Under the pieces are notes generated by a model. That model ran no database searches, was not told where the DNA came from, and saw nothing but the letters and a program-made list of their open reading frames with translations. This document shows, piece by piece, positions 31,303-39,779 of a stretch of 42,118 bases of DNA. Positions within the stretch are counted from its first letter, which is position 1; each line of letters opens with the position of its first letter. The position numbers were made by a program, and so were the translations under genes. This DNA comes from Paraburkholderia phenoliruptrix (GTDB taxonomy: Bacteria; Pseudomonadota; Gammaproteobacteria; Burkholderiales; Burkholderiaceae). Where the stretch lies: positions 1 through 42,118 of the forward strand of contig NZ_CADIKB010000044.1 of the NCBI RefSeq assembly GCF_902859825.1, in the 5' to 3' direction.

Positions 31303-32919
31303 TTAACCCTTCAGCGTCTGCTCCAGCACGTGCAATTCGTGATTCAGCTGCGCGTCCTTGCCGCGTTCGTCGGCGATTTTGCGCACCGCGTGCAGTACCG
31401 TAGTGTGATCCCGCCCGCCGAACAGTTCGCCGATTTCCGGCAGACTTTTCTGCGTCAGCTCCTTCGCCAGATACATCGCGATCTGCCGCGGCCGCGCAAT
31501 ATTGGCCGGACGCTTTTTCGAATACATGTCCGCGACCTTGATGCTGTAGAAATCGGCCACGGTCTTCTGGATGTTTTCGACCGAAATCTGCCGGTTCTGC
31601 ACCGTCAGCAGATCTTTCAGCGCTTCTTTCGTCAGCTCGATGGTGATCTCGCGACCATGGAACTTCGAGTACGCGAGAATTTTCCGCAGCGCGCCTTCCA
31701 GTTCTCGCACGTTCGAACGCAAATGTTTCGCGACGAAAAACGCTACATCCTCATTGAGACTCACGAATTCCGACTGCGCCTTACGCATCAGGATCGCCAC
31801 GCGCATTTCCAGCTCGGGCGGCTCGATCGCGACCGTCAGGCCGGAGTCGAAGCGCGAGATCAGGCGGTCGTCGATACCGGAAATTTCCTTCGGATACGTG
31901 TCGCTGGTGATGATGACCTGCGCCTTGTTTGCGACGAGCGCCTCGAACGCGTAGAAGAACTCTTCCTGCGTGCGTGACTTGCCCGAAAAGAACTGAATAT
32001 CGTCGATCAGCAGCAGATCGAGCGAATGGTAGTAGCGCTTGAAGTCGTCGAACGCCTTGCGCTGGTACGCCTTCACGACGTCGGACACATATTGCTCCGC
32101 GTGGATGTAGCGAATCCGCGCGCCGGCCTTGTCCATCAGCAGTTGATTGCCGATTGCGTGAATCAGGTGAGTCTTGCCGAGCCCCACGCCGCCATACAGG
32201 AACAGCGGGTTGTACGAGATGCCCGGGTTGTCCGCGACCTGGATCGCCGCGGCGCGCGCGAGCTGGTTGGCCTTACCGGTCACGAAGTTGTCGAAGGTCA
32301 GCACCGGGTTCAGCTTGGAGCGCTCGTACATCGAGTCGGTCTCGGCGCTGCCGTTCACGCCCGCGCTTTGGCCCGGGCGCCACGTGCGGCGCGCCGCCGC
32401 AGCTTCGTTCGCGTCGAGGCTCGGCAGATCGAGGTCGGCGGCGTCTTCCGCTGCGCCGCGTGCACTTGCGTTTTGCGCCGCCAGTGCCGCGTTGGCGGCA
32501 TTGACCGCGTTTGCCGGATTGCCGCGCGCGGCCTGCGCCGCTTGCACCGCACCGACCGCGGCATCCACGGCCGCGCTTGCGCCCGAATGAGCACCCGCAT
32601 GGCCGCCAGCGGGCCCCGGAGAACCCGGGCGCGCCGGAGCCGGCGCCGCTGCCGCGGGCGCGCGCAGGCCCGCTTTGGGGTCCAGTACGAATTGCACGTC
32701 GATCGGGGCGTGCCAGAAATCGCGGGCCATATCCGCGATGCGGCCGGAGAACTGGCTCTTGACCCAGTCGAGCTTGAAGCGGTTCGGCGCCGCAATGCTG
32801 AGCGTGTTCGCAGCGGCGTCGAAGGCGACCGGGGCCAACGGTTTGATCCACGTCACGTACTGCTGGGGCGTGAGCTCACGCTCCAGCAATGCGGAACAGT
32901 GTTGCCAGAATTCGTTCAT
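31303..32919 (-). CDS. dnaA: chromosomal replication initiator protein DnaA
   Basis: A 538-residue AAA+ initiator. Domain I starts M-N-E-F-W-Q-H-C-S-A-L-L-E-R-E-L. A long low-complexity domain II rich in Ala, Gly and Pro (about 85-195) follows, longer than in E. coli, as is usual in Burkholderiaceae. Domain III has Walker A G-G-V-G-L-G-K-T-H-L, Walker B L-L-L-I-D-D-I-Q-F-F and the arginine-finger region R-F-D-S-G-L. Domain IV carries the DnaA-box signature G-G-R-D-H-T-T-V-L-H-A-V-R-K-I. The ATG at 32919 is chosen because it gives the canonical N-terminus. It is divergent from rpmH across the probable origin. Confidence 0.98.
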   Translation of the reverse strand: MNEFWQHCSALLERELTPQQYVTWIKPLAPVAFDAAANTLSIAAPNRFKLDWVKSQFSGRIADMARDFWHAPIDVQFVLDPKAGLRAPAAAAPAPARPGSPGPAGGHAGAHSGASAAVDAAVGAVQAAQAARGNPANAVNAANAALAAQNASARGAAEDAADLDLPSLDANEAAAARRTWRPGQSAGVNGSAETDSMYERSKLNPVLTFDNFVTGKANQLARAAAIQVADNPGISYNPLFLYGGVGLGKTHLIHAIGNQLLMDKAGARIRYIHAEQYVSDVVKAYQRKAFDDFKRYYHSLDLLLIDDIQFFSGKSRTQEEFFYAFEALVANKAQVIITSDTYPKEISGIDDRLISRFDSGLTVAIEPPELEMRVAILMRKAQSEFVSLNEDVAFFVAKHLRSNVRELEGALRKILAYSKFHGREITIELTKEALKDLLTVQNRQISVENIQKTVADFYSIKVADMYSKKRPANIARPRQIAMYLAKELTQKSLPEIGELFGGRDHTTVLHAVRKIADERGKDAQLNHELHVLEQTLKG

Positions 32920-33117
32920 CAAGATGCTGTCGTTATGGTGTGCACGAGGCTCGCCGCTGCCCCCGTCGCGCGCGCGCAACAAGGCCCGGAGCAGCCAGGC
33001 GTAGCAGCCCCAGGCGCTTGTGCCACAAGGGTTTGCGGGACAAGCGAGCCGGAGCGGCGTGCATCATTTTTGGGAAGTAAGGCGAGATTCTAACGCCAAA
33101 TCGGAGCCGCAAGTGAG

Positions 33118-33126
33118 TTATCCACA
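33118..33126 (+). promoter_or_regulatory. consensus DnaA box
   Basis: TTATCCACA, an exact match to the high-affinity DnaA-binding 9-mer, placed midway in the dnaA-rpmH gap. It may serve replication initiation, dnaA autoregulation, or both. Confidence 0.75.
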
Positions 33127-33181
33127 GGGCCGGATCATCCTGGCCGAAGCCCGCTATGCGCGGGCGGCCCCGGCTAAACTA

Positions 33182-33210
33182 TTGACGGTCAACGAAAAAC
33201 CGGTTTAAAT
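33182..33210 (+). promoter_or_regulatory. sigma-70-type promoter of rpmH
   Basis: TTGACG at 33182-33187 and TTAAAT at 33205-33210 are separated by 17 bp, close to the sigma-70 consensus. They lie about 93 bp before the rpmH start and probably drive the rpmH-rnpA-yidD-yidC operon. Confidence 0.65.
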
Positions 33211-33302
33211 AGCGGGTTCCGCGAAAACCAATTCAGTAAACCTCCGGCCATTGCGCTTTCAGCGATGATCGCGCGGTTTTTTTTCGATCAAGTGAGAGCA
33301 AC

Positions 33303-33437
33303 ATGAAACGTACTTACCAACCTTCCGTTACCCGTCGCAAGCGCACCCACGGCTTTCGCGTTCGCATGAAGACCGCTGGCGGCCGCAAGGTCATCAACGC
33401 ACGTCGCGCGAAGGGCCGCAAGCGCCTCGCCATCTAA
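33303..33437 (+). CDS. rpmH: 50S ribosomal protein L34
   Basis: A 44-residue protein read directly from the sequence: it begins [19 protein letters not shown] and ends [10 protein letters not shown]. This is the universal bacterial L34, a very basic protein of the large subunit. A GTGAGAG lies before the ATG. It is first in the operon with rnpA, in the conserved order next to dnaA. Confidence 0.98.
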
Positions 33438-33508
33438 GGCAGGCGAGCGGATTGCGCGCTCTGTCTGCGCGAGACGTCGTTGCTCCGGGCTTGACTGTGG
33501 CAAACAAC

Positions 33509-34003
33509 ATGCGCGGCACGCCCGACAATCACGGCCAGGCGGAAGCGGAACCGGCCAAGGCGCCGCAACAGGGCTCCGTACCGTTGCGAACGCAAGCCGC
33601 CTTCCCCAAAGCCGCAAGGCTACTGAAAACGGATGAATTTTCATCCGTTTTTCGTTTGCGCCCCTGGCGCCGCACCGCGCACTTCGTCGTGTACGGCCGG
33701 CCCACCGGCAATGACGCGCGCCTCGGCCTCGTAATCGGCAAGAAGTATGCGCCGCGCGCGGCCACGCGTAATCTGGTGCGTCGAATTGCGCGGGAGGCTT
33801 TCCGGCTGCGTCGCGCGGAATTCGGCGGTTGGGACGTGCTGCTGCGTCTGCATACGCGCTTCGACAGGAAGGCTTTGCCGAGCGCCTCGTCGCCGCCGCT
33901 GAAGGCGCTGTGCCGCGGTGAAATCGAGGCGCTGCTCGACAAGGCAGCGCGCGAAATTGCCCGTCGCGAGGCGCCGGCTGGGGAAGCGCCGAAGACGGAA
34001 TGA
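33509..34003 (+). CDS. rnpA: ribonuclease P protein component
   Basis: The protein subunit of RNase P, which with the M1 RNA matures tRNA 5' ends. The core runs from R-L-L-K-T-D-E-F-S-S-V-F-R-L-R through A-R-L-G-L-V-I-G-K-K-Y-A-P-R to the RNR signature A-T-R-N-L-V-R-R-I-A-R-E-A-F-R. The C-terminus has a variable Ala/Arg/Glu-rich tail. The start is uncertain: ATG 33509 gives 164 residues, GTG 33497 or TTG 33452 would lengthen it, and none has a clear Shine-Dalgarno. The 40 or so residues before the conserved core are low-complexity and may not all be translated. It lies 71 bp after rpmH. Confidence 0.9.
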   Translation: MRGTPDNHGQAEAEPAKAPQQGSVPLRTQAAFPKAARLLKTDEFSSVFRLRPWRRTAHFVVYGRPTGNDARLGLVIGKKYAPRAATRNLVRRIAREAFRLRRAEFGGWDVLLRLHTRFDRKALPSASSPPLKALCRGEIEALLDKAAREIARREAPAGEAPKTE

Positions 34004-34115
34004 CGCTCAGGCAACCGTCCGCTGTTTCGCCCGGACCGCCGTCGCCGCTGCTGCCTTTGTCGGCGGACGTCGTCCGGTACTCCACGTTGCGCGGCGCCGT
34101 CCGGCCGCATGAGCC

Positions 34116-34346
34116 ATGCAAACGGTACTCATCGCTTTATTGCGCTTTTACAAGCTTGCCGTGAGCCCCCTGCTCGGCAACCGGTGCCGTTTTTACCCTT
34201 CCTGCTCTGATTACGCGCGCGAAGCAATCCAGTATCATGGCGCCGCGCGCGGGACTTATCTCGCCGCCAGGCGTCTTTGCCGCTGCCACCCGTTTTCCGC
34301 GGGCGGCATCGATCTCGTCCCGCCTTCCACTTCTGAAAAGCGCTGA
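34116..34346 (+). CDS. yidD: membrane protein insertion efficiency factor YidD
   Basis: A 76-residue protein of the YidD family: an amphipathic N-terminus (L-I-A-L-L-R-F-Y-K-L-A-V-S-P-L-L) and the conserved C-R-F-Y-P-S-C-S-D-Y-A-x-E-A-I, followed by R-R-L-C-R-C-H-P-F-S-A-G-G-I-D-L-V-P. The conserved cysteines are present. It is a peripheral inner-membrane protein assisting YidC-dependent insertion. It is flanked by rnpA and yidC, the normal order; the 112-bp gap after rnpA is larger than in many bacteria, where the two overlap. Confidence 0.95.
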   Translation: MQTVLIALLRFYKLAVSPLLGNRCRFYPSCSDYAREAIQYHGAARGTYLAARRLCRCHPFSAGGIDLVPPSTSEKR

Positions 34347-34376
34347 CGCGCCGTTCCATCGACACTGAGACAACGC

Positions 34377-36035
34377 ATGGATATCAAACGCACCGTCCTA
34401 TGGGTCATCTTCTTCATGTCAGCGGTCATGCTGTTCGACAACTGGCAACGCGACCACGGACGCCCGTCGATGTTCTTCCCAAGCGCCACGCCGACCAAAA
34501 CGGCCGGCAGCGCCGCACCGGGAACCACGACGCCGGGAACCCAGCCCGCCGATCTGCCGGCCACCAACGCTGCGGCGCCGGCCAACACGCCAGCGGCCGC
34601 GCAATCGCAGCTCGTCAAGTTCAGCACCGACGTCTATAGCGGCGAAATCGACACGCGCGGCGGCACGCTGTCCAAGCTGTCGCTCGTCAAGCAAGGCGAC
34701 GGCAAGCAGCCGGACCTCGTCATCACGCTGTTCGACCGTACGGGCAATCACACGTATCTGGCGCGCACCGGTCTGCTCGGCGGCGATTTCCCGAACCACA
34801 ACGACGTCTACACGCTGATGCCCAATCAGCAGACCGAGCTGAAGGGCGACCAGAAATCGTTCAGCCTGAGCTTCGAGTCGCCGGTCAAGGGTGGTGTGAA
34901 GGTCATCAAGACCTACACGTTCACGCGCGGCAGCTACGTGATCGGCGTCGACACGAAGATCCAGAACGTCGGCACGGCGCCGGTGAGCCCGTCGGTCTAT
35001 ATGGAACTGGTGCGCGACGACCAGCCGGTGGAAACGCCGCGCTTCTCGCACACGTTCATCGGACCGGCTGTCTACACCGACCAGCACCACTTCCAGAAGA
35101 TGACGTTCGGCGACATCGACAAGAACAAGGAAGACTACGCGAAGCAGGCCGACAACGGCTGGATCGCGATGGTGCAGCACTACTTCGCGTCGGCGTGGAT
35201 TCCGCAGCAGGGCGTGAAGCGCGACATCTATGTCGAGAAGATCGATCCGGCGCTTTATCGCGTCGGCGTGAAGGAGCCGGTTGCGGCCATCGCGCCGGGC
35301 CAGACGGTCGACGTGTCGGCGCGCCTCTTCGCCGGTCCGGAAGAAGAGCGCATGCTGGAAGGCATCGCGCCGGGTCTCGAACTGGTGAAGGACTACGGCT
35401 GGGTCACGATCATCGCGAAGCCGCTCTTCTGGCTGCTCGAGAAGATTCACAGCTATGTCGGCAACTGGGGCTGGGCAATCGTGCTGCTCACGCTGCTCAT
35501 CAAGGCGGTGTTTTTCCCGCTGTCGGCGGCAAGCTACAAGTCCATGGCGCGCATGAAGGCGATCACGCCGCGCATGCAGGCGCTGCGCGAACGCTTCAAG
35601 GGCGATCCGCAGAAAATGAACGCCGCACTGATGGAGCTGTACAAGACCGAGAAGGTCAATCCGTTCGGCGGCTGTCTGCCTGTCGTCGTGCAGATTCCGG
35701 TGTTCATTTCGCTGTACTGGGTGCTGCTGTCTTCCGTGGAAATGCGCGGCGCGCCGTGGATTCTGTGGATTCACGATCTGTCGCAACAGGACCCGTACTT
35801 CATCCTGCCGGTGCTGATGGCCGTCTCGATGTTCCTGCAGACGAAGCTGAACCCCACGCCGCCCGACCCGGTTCAGGCCAAGATGATGATGTTCATGCCG
35901 ATCGCGTTCTCGGTCATGTTCTTCTTCTTCCCGGCCGGTCTCGTGCTGTACTACGTGGTCAACAACGTGCTGTCCATCGCGCAGCAGTATTACATCACGC
36001 GCATGATGGGTCAGTCGAAGGCGAAGCCGGCCTGA
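34377..36035 (+). CDS. yidC: membrane protein insertase YidC
   Basis: A 552-residue inner-membrane insertase acting alone or with SecYEG. The N-terminal membrane anchor V-L-W-V-I-F-F-M-S-A-V-M-L-F-D-N-W is followed by a Pro/Ala/Thr-rich linker (about 40-80) and the periplasmic P1 beta-sandwich (about 80-340). The five-helix core begins near W-G-W-A-I-V-L-L-T-L-L-I-K (Arg of the hydrophilic groove nearby in S-Y-K-S-M-A-R-M-K) and includes the cytoplasmic hairpin with N-P-F-G-G-C-L-P and the last helix L-V-L-Y-Y-V-V-N-N-V-L-S-I-A-Q-Q. Full length for a Gram-negative YidC. It is followed by a strong terminator that closes the operon. Confidence 0.98.
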   Translation: MDIKRTVLWVIFFMSAVMLFDNWQRDHGRPSMFFPSATPTKTAGSAAPGTTTPGTQPADLPATNAAAPANTPAAAQSQLVKFSTDVYSGEIDTRGGTLSKLSLVKQGDGKQPDLVITLFDRTGNHTYLARTGLLGGDFPNHNDVYTLMPNQQTELKGDQKSFSLSFESPVKGGVKVIKTYTFTRGSYVIGVDTKIQNVGTAPVSPSVYMELVRDDQPVETPRFSHTFIGPAVYTDQHHFQKMTFGDIDKNKEDYAKQADNGWIAMVQHYFASAWIPQQGVKRDIYVEKIDPALYRVGVKEPVAAIAPGQTVDVSARLFAGPEEERMLEGIAPGLELVKDYGWVTIIAKPLFWLLEKIHSYVGNWGWAIVLLTLLIKAVFFPLSAASYKSMARMKAITPRMQALRERFKGDPQKMNAALMELYKTEKVNPFGGCLPVVVQIPVFISLYWVLLSSVEMRGAPWILWIHDLSQQDPYFILPVLMAVSMFLQTKLNPTPPDPVQAKMMMFMPIAFSVMFFFFPAGLVLYYVVNNVLSIAQQYYITRMMGQSKAKPA

Positions 36036-36090
36036 GTGTGGCCTGAGTTGCACTGAAAGTACGCGCGGCAAATCCAGTCGCAAAGAGAAA

Positions 36091-36123
36091 GCCGCCCGGT
36101 TCATCGAACCGGGCGGCTTTTTT
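36091..36123 (+). terminator. rho-independent terminator of the yidC operon
   Basis: A 12-bp perfect stem GCCGCCCGGTTC / GAACCGGGCGGC with a 3-nt loop ATC, followed by six T. It lies 55 bp after the yidC stop. Confidence 0.92.
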
Positions 36124-36155
36124 CATGGCCAAGGCCAGCGGAAACGACGCATCCG

Positions 36156-36563
36156 TTATTCTTCTTCGGTATCCTCACCGTAGAAGCGCACGATCATTTC
36201 TTCGACGAGAAACCGATCCTTCGGCGTCAGCGACTCGATCTTCGAAGCCAGCTCGATCGTCTCCTGCGACGGCGGATATTTCTCGCCGCGCGCCAGCGGT
36301 CTGGTGGTCGCACCGGGCGAAGGTCCGTAGTGAAGCCAATGCTCCTTCACGTTCAACCATTCGGCCAGCGTGCGCAGCTTGTCGGGCTTGGGGATCGTCG
36401 TGCCCGTGAGCCATTTGTGCGCGGTTTGCGGCGTGACCGGACGGTCGCCGCGATAGCGAAGGTTGAACTGTTCGGCGAGCTTGGTCCCGCCGCGAATCTT
36501 CAGCGGCTCCAGGCTGTCCTTCAGCCTCTTGGCGAAGGCGGCTTTTTCTTTGGGGGTAGGCAT
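36156..36563 (-). CDS. XRE-type transcriptional regulator
   Basis: A 135-residue protein. The first 70 residues hold an HTH domain: F-A-K-R-L-K-D-S-L-E-P-L, G-T-K-L-A-E-Q-F-N-L-R-Y, then V-T-P-Q-T-A-H-K-W-L-T-G-T-T-I-P (recognition helix) and L-R-T-L-A-E-W-L-N-V. The C-terminal half has a short helical domain ending acidic (Y-G-E-D-T-E-E-E), with L-T-P-K-D-R-F-L-V-E-E-M-I. The ATG at 36563 (M-P-T-P-K-E-K) is preferred over a TTG at 36602. It converges on the yidC terminator and diverges from mnmE, sharing a 374-bp intergenic region. I believe this small regulator is common in this genus at this spot, but its targets are unknown to me. Confidence 0.8.
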   Translation of the reverse strand: MPTPKEKAAFAKRLKDSLEPLKIRGGTKLAEQFNLRYRGDRPVTPQTAHKWLTGTTIPKPDKLRTLAEWLNVKEHWLHYGPSPGATTRPLARGEKYPPSQETIELASKIESLTPKDRFLVEEMIVRFYGEDTEEE

Positions 36564-36617
36564 GGGCCAGATTGTGCAATTCAGCGTCTTCCCGGTTGAC
36601 AACTGAACAGGCTCATG

Positions 36618-36643
36618 TTTAGCGTATTTGAGATAAATTTAGC
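36618..36643. promoter_or_regulatory. direct repeats upstream of the XRE gene
   Basis: TTTAGC at 36618-36623 and 36638-36643, exactly 20 bp apart (about two helical turns), in an AT-rich patch 55-80 bp before the regulator's start. It is a plausible autoregulatory operator overlapping its promoter. Confidence 0.35.
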
Positions 36644-36746
36644 TTGACGCGCCGAAGGGGCGTGCAGTTCCGCAGGATGTCAATTTTTGCGAAATTTCCA
36701 TATGGGGCTTGAGCCAGAGCGATGCGCGACGCGCTTCGGGCTTGGA

Positions 36747-36788
36747 CTAGTCCTAACGGTGTAGTAACAATCCTAGCTTGCTTAGGAT
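36747..36788. promoter_or_regulatory. inverted repeats in the mnmE leader
   Basis: ATCCTA at 36770-36775 and TAGGAT at 36783-36788 form a 6-bp stem with a 7-nt loop; a related ACTAGT palindrome followed by CCTAA lies at 36747-36757. They lie 150-190 bp before mnmE and could be an operator or an mRNA leader structure. Confidence 0.3.
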
Positions 36789-36937
36789 CAATCTTAAGCG
36801 CGGCATTGAAAGCAAGAATGCCGATGCACAAGCGGACCGCCCACAGGCTCCCACCAGCGCGCGCGTTACAATGCCCGGCGCCGCGCCGTTCCGCGCGCTG
36901 CCTGCCCCATTCTCCCGATCTCGCCGCCTCTTCTGTC

Positions 36938-38332
36938 ATGCTGACCACCGACTCCGATCCCATCGTCGCCATTGCCACCGCGCCCGGCCGGGGAGGCATC
37001 GGCGTCGTGCGCATTTCGTTCGGGCGCGCGGGCGAGGCCGCGGCGCCCTCGCTCATGCAGGCGCTCACCGGTCAGACGCTCGCGCCTCGCCACGCGAGCT
37101 ACGTGCCTTTCCTCGATGGCAGCGGCAACGCGCTCGATCGCGGCATCGCGCTCTACTTTCCCACGCCGCATTCGTACACCGGCGAGCATGTGCTGGAATT
37201 ACAAGGCCACGGCGGCCCCGTCGTGCTGCAACTGCTGCTGCAACGTTGTATCGACGCCGGCCGCGCGTTCGGTCTGCGGCTTGCCGAGCCCGGCGAATTC
37301 ACCCGGCGCGCGTTTCTCAACGACAAGCTGGATCTGGCGCAAGCCGAAGCGGTCGCCGATCTGATCGAGGCGAGCACGGAAGCCGCGGCGCGCTCGGCGG
37401 GCCGCTCGCTCGAGGGGGCGTTTTCGCGCGACATCCATGCATTGGTCGAGGAAGTCATCACGCTGCGCATGCTCGTCGAAGCCACGCTCGACTTCCCCGA
37501 AGAAGAGATCGACTTTCTCGAAGCCGCCGACGCCCGCGGCAAGCTCGCGCGCATTCGTGAGCGCCTCGCGAGCGTGCTCACCGAGGCGCGGCAAGGCGCG
37601 CTGCTGCGCGAGGGGCTCTCGGTGGTGCTCGCGGGGCAGCCGAACGTCGGCAAATCGTCGCTGTTGAATGCGCTGGCAGGCGCCGAGCTCGCCATCGTCA
37701 CGCCGATTGCCGGCACCACGCGCGACAAGGTCGCGCAAACCATTCAGATCGAGGGCATTCCGCTCCATGTGATCGACACGGCAGGCCTGCGCGACACCGA
37801 AGACGAAGTCGAGAAAATCGGCATTGCACGCACGTGGAGCGAGATCGAGCGCGCGGACGTGGTGCTGCATCTGCTGGACGCCCGCACCGGCATGACTGCT
37901 GAGGACGAAACCATCGCGAGGCGTTTTCCCGCCGGGGTGCCGGTCGTGCGCGTGCTGAACAAGACGGATCTGGTGGGCTTGCCGCCGGAAACCCGCGCGC
38001 TCGACGCCGACTTCGACCTCAGCGAAGTGCGGTTGTCCGCCAAACAGGGAGACGGCGTGGGGCTGCTGCGCGGCGAACTGCTGCGTATTGCCGGCTGGCA
38101 GGCAGGCGCGGAGAGCGTTTATCTGGCGCGCGAACGTCATCTGATCGCGTTGCGCGCGGCCGAGGAGCATCTCGCGACAGCTGCCGCGCATGCCGACCAG
38201 AACTCCCAGGCGCTTGATCTATTCGCCGAGGAACTGCGGCTCGCGCAGGATCAATTGAACTCGATTACAGGCGAGTTCAGCTCCGACGATCTGCTCGGAG
38301 TGATTTTCAGCAGGTTTTGCATCGGGAAGTAG
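36938..38332 (+). CDS. mnmE: tRNA uridine-5-carboxymethylaminomethyl modification GTPase MnmE
   Basis: A 464-residue GTPase that with MnmG modifies U34 of certain tRNAs. The N-terminal tetrahydrofolate-binding domain has I-V-A-I-A-T-A-P-G-R-G-G-I-G-V-V-R and F-P-T-P-H-S-Y-T-G-E-H. The inserted G domain has G1 G-Q-P-N-V-G-K-S-S, G2 within T-P-I-A-G-T-T-R-D, G3 D-T-A-G-L-R-D-T-E-D and G4 N-K-T-D-L. The protein ends with the catalytic-cysteine motif F-C-I-G-K. The ATG at 36938 (M-L-T-T-D-S-D-P) is chosen because it gives the family N-terminus; the long upstream frame to 36722 is leader. Confidence 0.98.
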   Translation: MLTTDSDPIVAIATAPGRGGIGVVRISFGRAGEAAAPSLMQALTGQTLAPRHASYVPFLDGSGNALDRGIALYFPTPHSYTGEHVLELQGHGGPVVLQLLLQRCIDAGRAFGLRLAEPGEFTRRAFLNDKLDLAQAEAVADLIEASTEAAARSAGRSLEGAFSRDIHALVEEVITLRMLVEATLDFPEEEIDFLEAADARGKLARIRERLASVLTEARQGALLREGLSVVLAGQPNVGKSSLLNALAGAELAIVTPIAGTTRDKVAQTIQIEGIPLHVIDTAGLRDTEDEVEKIGIARTWSEIERADVVLHLLDARTGMTAEDETIARRFPAGVPVVRVLNKTDLVGLPPETRALDADFDLSEVRLSAKQGDGVGLLRGELLRIAGWQAGAESVYLARERHLIALRAAEEHLATAAAHADQNSQALDLFAEELRLAQDQLNSITGEFSSDDLLGVIFSRFCIGK

Positions 38333-38459
38333 TGCCCAGTGCGGGGAACGTCCTGACTGCGCCTGAAGTGCCCTCAAGCATGGTCTCGCATAGCAGAACC
38401 CCGCATCGCACCCAAGCCGCGCAGTTCGCATTTGTGGGCCATCACCACTTCGATTCATT

Positions 38460-38470
38460 GGTACACAAAG
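38460..38470 (+). repeat. direct repeat flanking the integrase-like gene (left)
   Basis: GGTACACAAAG occurs here, 45 bp before the integrase start, and again at 39780-39790, 52 bp after its stop. The pair is a possible relic of attachment sites, though an 11-bp match at this distance could be chance. Confidence 0.3.
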
Positions 38471-38515
38471 CGCAAACAGTTTAAACTCGCGCTGTCGCCC
38501 ACCACGCACCCGAGC

Positions 38516-39727
38516 ATGCCCCGCCAAGCCGTCCCGCTCACCGAATCGCAAGTCCGCGCGCTCGAACCGCGCGCCGCCCGCTACAGCGTCGCCGACGGCA
38601 ACGGCCTCGTCATCGAAGTCATGACCACCGGCACCAAGGTGTGGCGCTTCCGCTACTCGCTGAACGGCAAGCGCCAGCCGCTCGCGACCATCGGCGACTA
38701 TCGGATGATTTCGCTGCGGGTCGCGCGAGCCAAGGCGCAGAAGTACGCCGAGCTGGTCGCGCAAGGCATTTCGCCGGTGGCGACCGCGCGTCGCGACCGC
38801 GGTGCCGAAGCGAAAGCCGACGTGCTGCGCGAAGCCGCCGAGCTCTACATGGCGACCGAAATGGCCGGCAAGTCGGACGAATATCGCCGCACCACGCGGC
38901 GCGCGCTCGACAAGGACGTGCTGCCCGCTATAGGCGGCTTGCCCGTCAAAAGCGTGACGGCCCAGCACGTGGTGGCCATTTGCGACAGCATCAAAAGCCG
39001 CGGCTCGCCGAAAATGGCGCTGCACACGCGCAATGTCATCAAGCGCCTCTACGAGTATCTGATCGCGCGCCAACTCGCGACGGCCAATCCCGCCGAAGTC
39101 GTGCCGGCGCGCTCCATTGCGACCTTCGAGAGCCGCACGCGCGTGCTCTCCGGCGACGAAATCGGCGCGACGCTCCATGCAATCGACACCTCGAGCATTC
39201 GGCGCCCGCTCAAGATCGCGCTGCATCTGCTCGTGCTGACGATGGTGCGCAAATCCGATCTCGTGGAATCGACGTGGGAGGAATTCGATCTCGAGAAGGC
39301 GTGGTGGCGCATTCCAGCCGCACGTCTGAAGCAGGACGCCGACCAGCTCGTCTATCTGCCGCAGCAGGCAGTCACGCTGCTGCGCGAGCTGCATCGCGCG
39401 CGAGCCGCCACGCGGTTCGTATTTCCGAGCGTGCGAGGCGACGACCGGCCGATCGCGAAGAGCACGCTCAACCAGGCCGTGAAGGCGCTCGGCCTCGACG
39501 TCGAGCATTTCGTTCTGCACGACTTCCGGCGAACCGCGTCGGTCCATCTGCGCGAGATGGCGCGGCACGCACAAGAGGACAAAAGTTCAGCGCAAACGCG
39601 ACAACACGCGCGTCACCTGGAAGCCACAAGCGCTGCGGCCGAAGCGCGGCAAATTGCGCAGCGCTGGGCGGACTTCGTCGACGCCCGGCTTGACGCGGCG
39701 CGCAAGAGCGCGACTCGCGCAAGCTGA
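38516..39727 (+). CDS. P4-type tyrosine recombinase-like protein lacking the catalytic tyrosine
   Basis: A 403-residue protein. The N-terminal DUF4102-like arm-binding part has S-V-A-D-G-N-G-L-V-I-E-V and K-V-W-R-F-R-Y-S-L-N-G-K-R-Q; a SAM-like core-binding domain follows at about 105-190. In the catalytic domain the first Arg (L-T-M-V-R-K-S-D-L-V) and the H-x-x-R motif (H-D-F-R-R-T-A-S) are present. After H-D-F-R-R, where family members have a G-H motif and a Tyr nucleophile, the sequence runs L-R-E-M-A-R-H-A-Q-E-D-K to W-A-D-F-V-D and contains no tyrosine at all. It may be a domesticated, inactive relative kept as a DNA-binding protein. It follows mnmE by about 180 bp. Confidence 0.75.
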   Translation: MPRQAVPLTESQVRALEPRAARYSVADGNGLVIEVMTTGTKVWRFRYSLNGKRQPLATIGDYRMISLRVARAKAQKYAELVAQGISPVATARRDRGAEAKADVLREAAELYMATEMAGKSDEYRRTTRRALDKDVLPAIGGLPVKSVTAQHVVAICDSIKSRGSPKMALHTRNVIKRLYEYLIARQLATANPAEVVPARSIATFESRTRVLSGDEIGATLHAIDTSSIRRPLKIALHLLVLTMVRKSDLVESTWEEFDLEKAWWRIPAARLKQDADQLVYLPQQAVTLLRELHRARAATRFVFPSVRGDDRPIAKSTLNQAVKALGLDVEHFVLHDFRRTASVHLREMARHAQEDKSSAQTRQHARHLEATSAAAEARQIAQRWADFVDARLDAARKSATRAS

Positions 39728-39779
39728 ACTGGCCCAATTCCAGTGACGGCATCGCAGCAGTGGCGGGCGCCGTTTTTTA

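Larger units (their letters stand above)
32920..33302. other. dnaA-rpmH intergenic region, probable oriC area
   Basis: A 383-bp gap between the divergent dnaA and rpmH genes, the usual place of the origin in this family. It contains a consensus DnaA box TTATCCACA at 33118-33126 (plus strand). I found no second perfect box on either strand here, although relaxed boxes were not scored. It also holds the rpmH promoter and, presumably, that of dnaA. The switch of gene direction here agrees with an origin. Confidence 0.6.

Noticed and set aside
34419..36104. Minus-strand ORF of 561 codons over yidC
   Set aside because: Antisense shadow of the clearly recognisable yidC gene.
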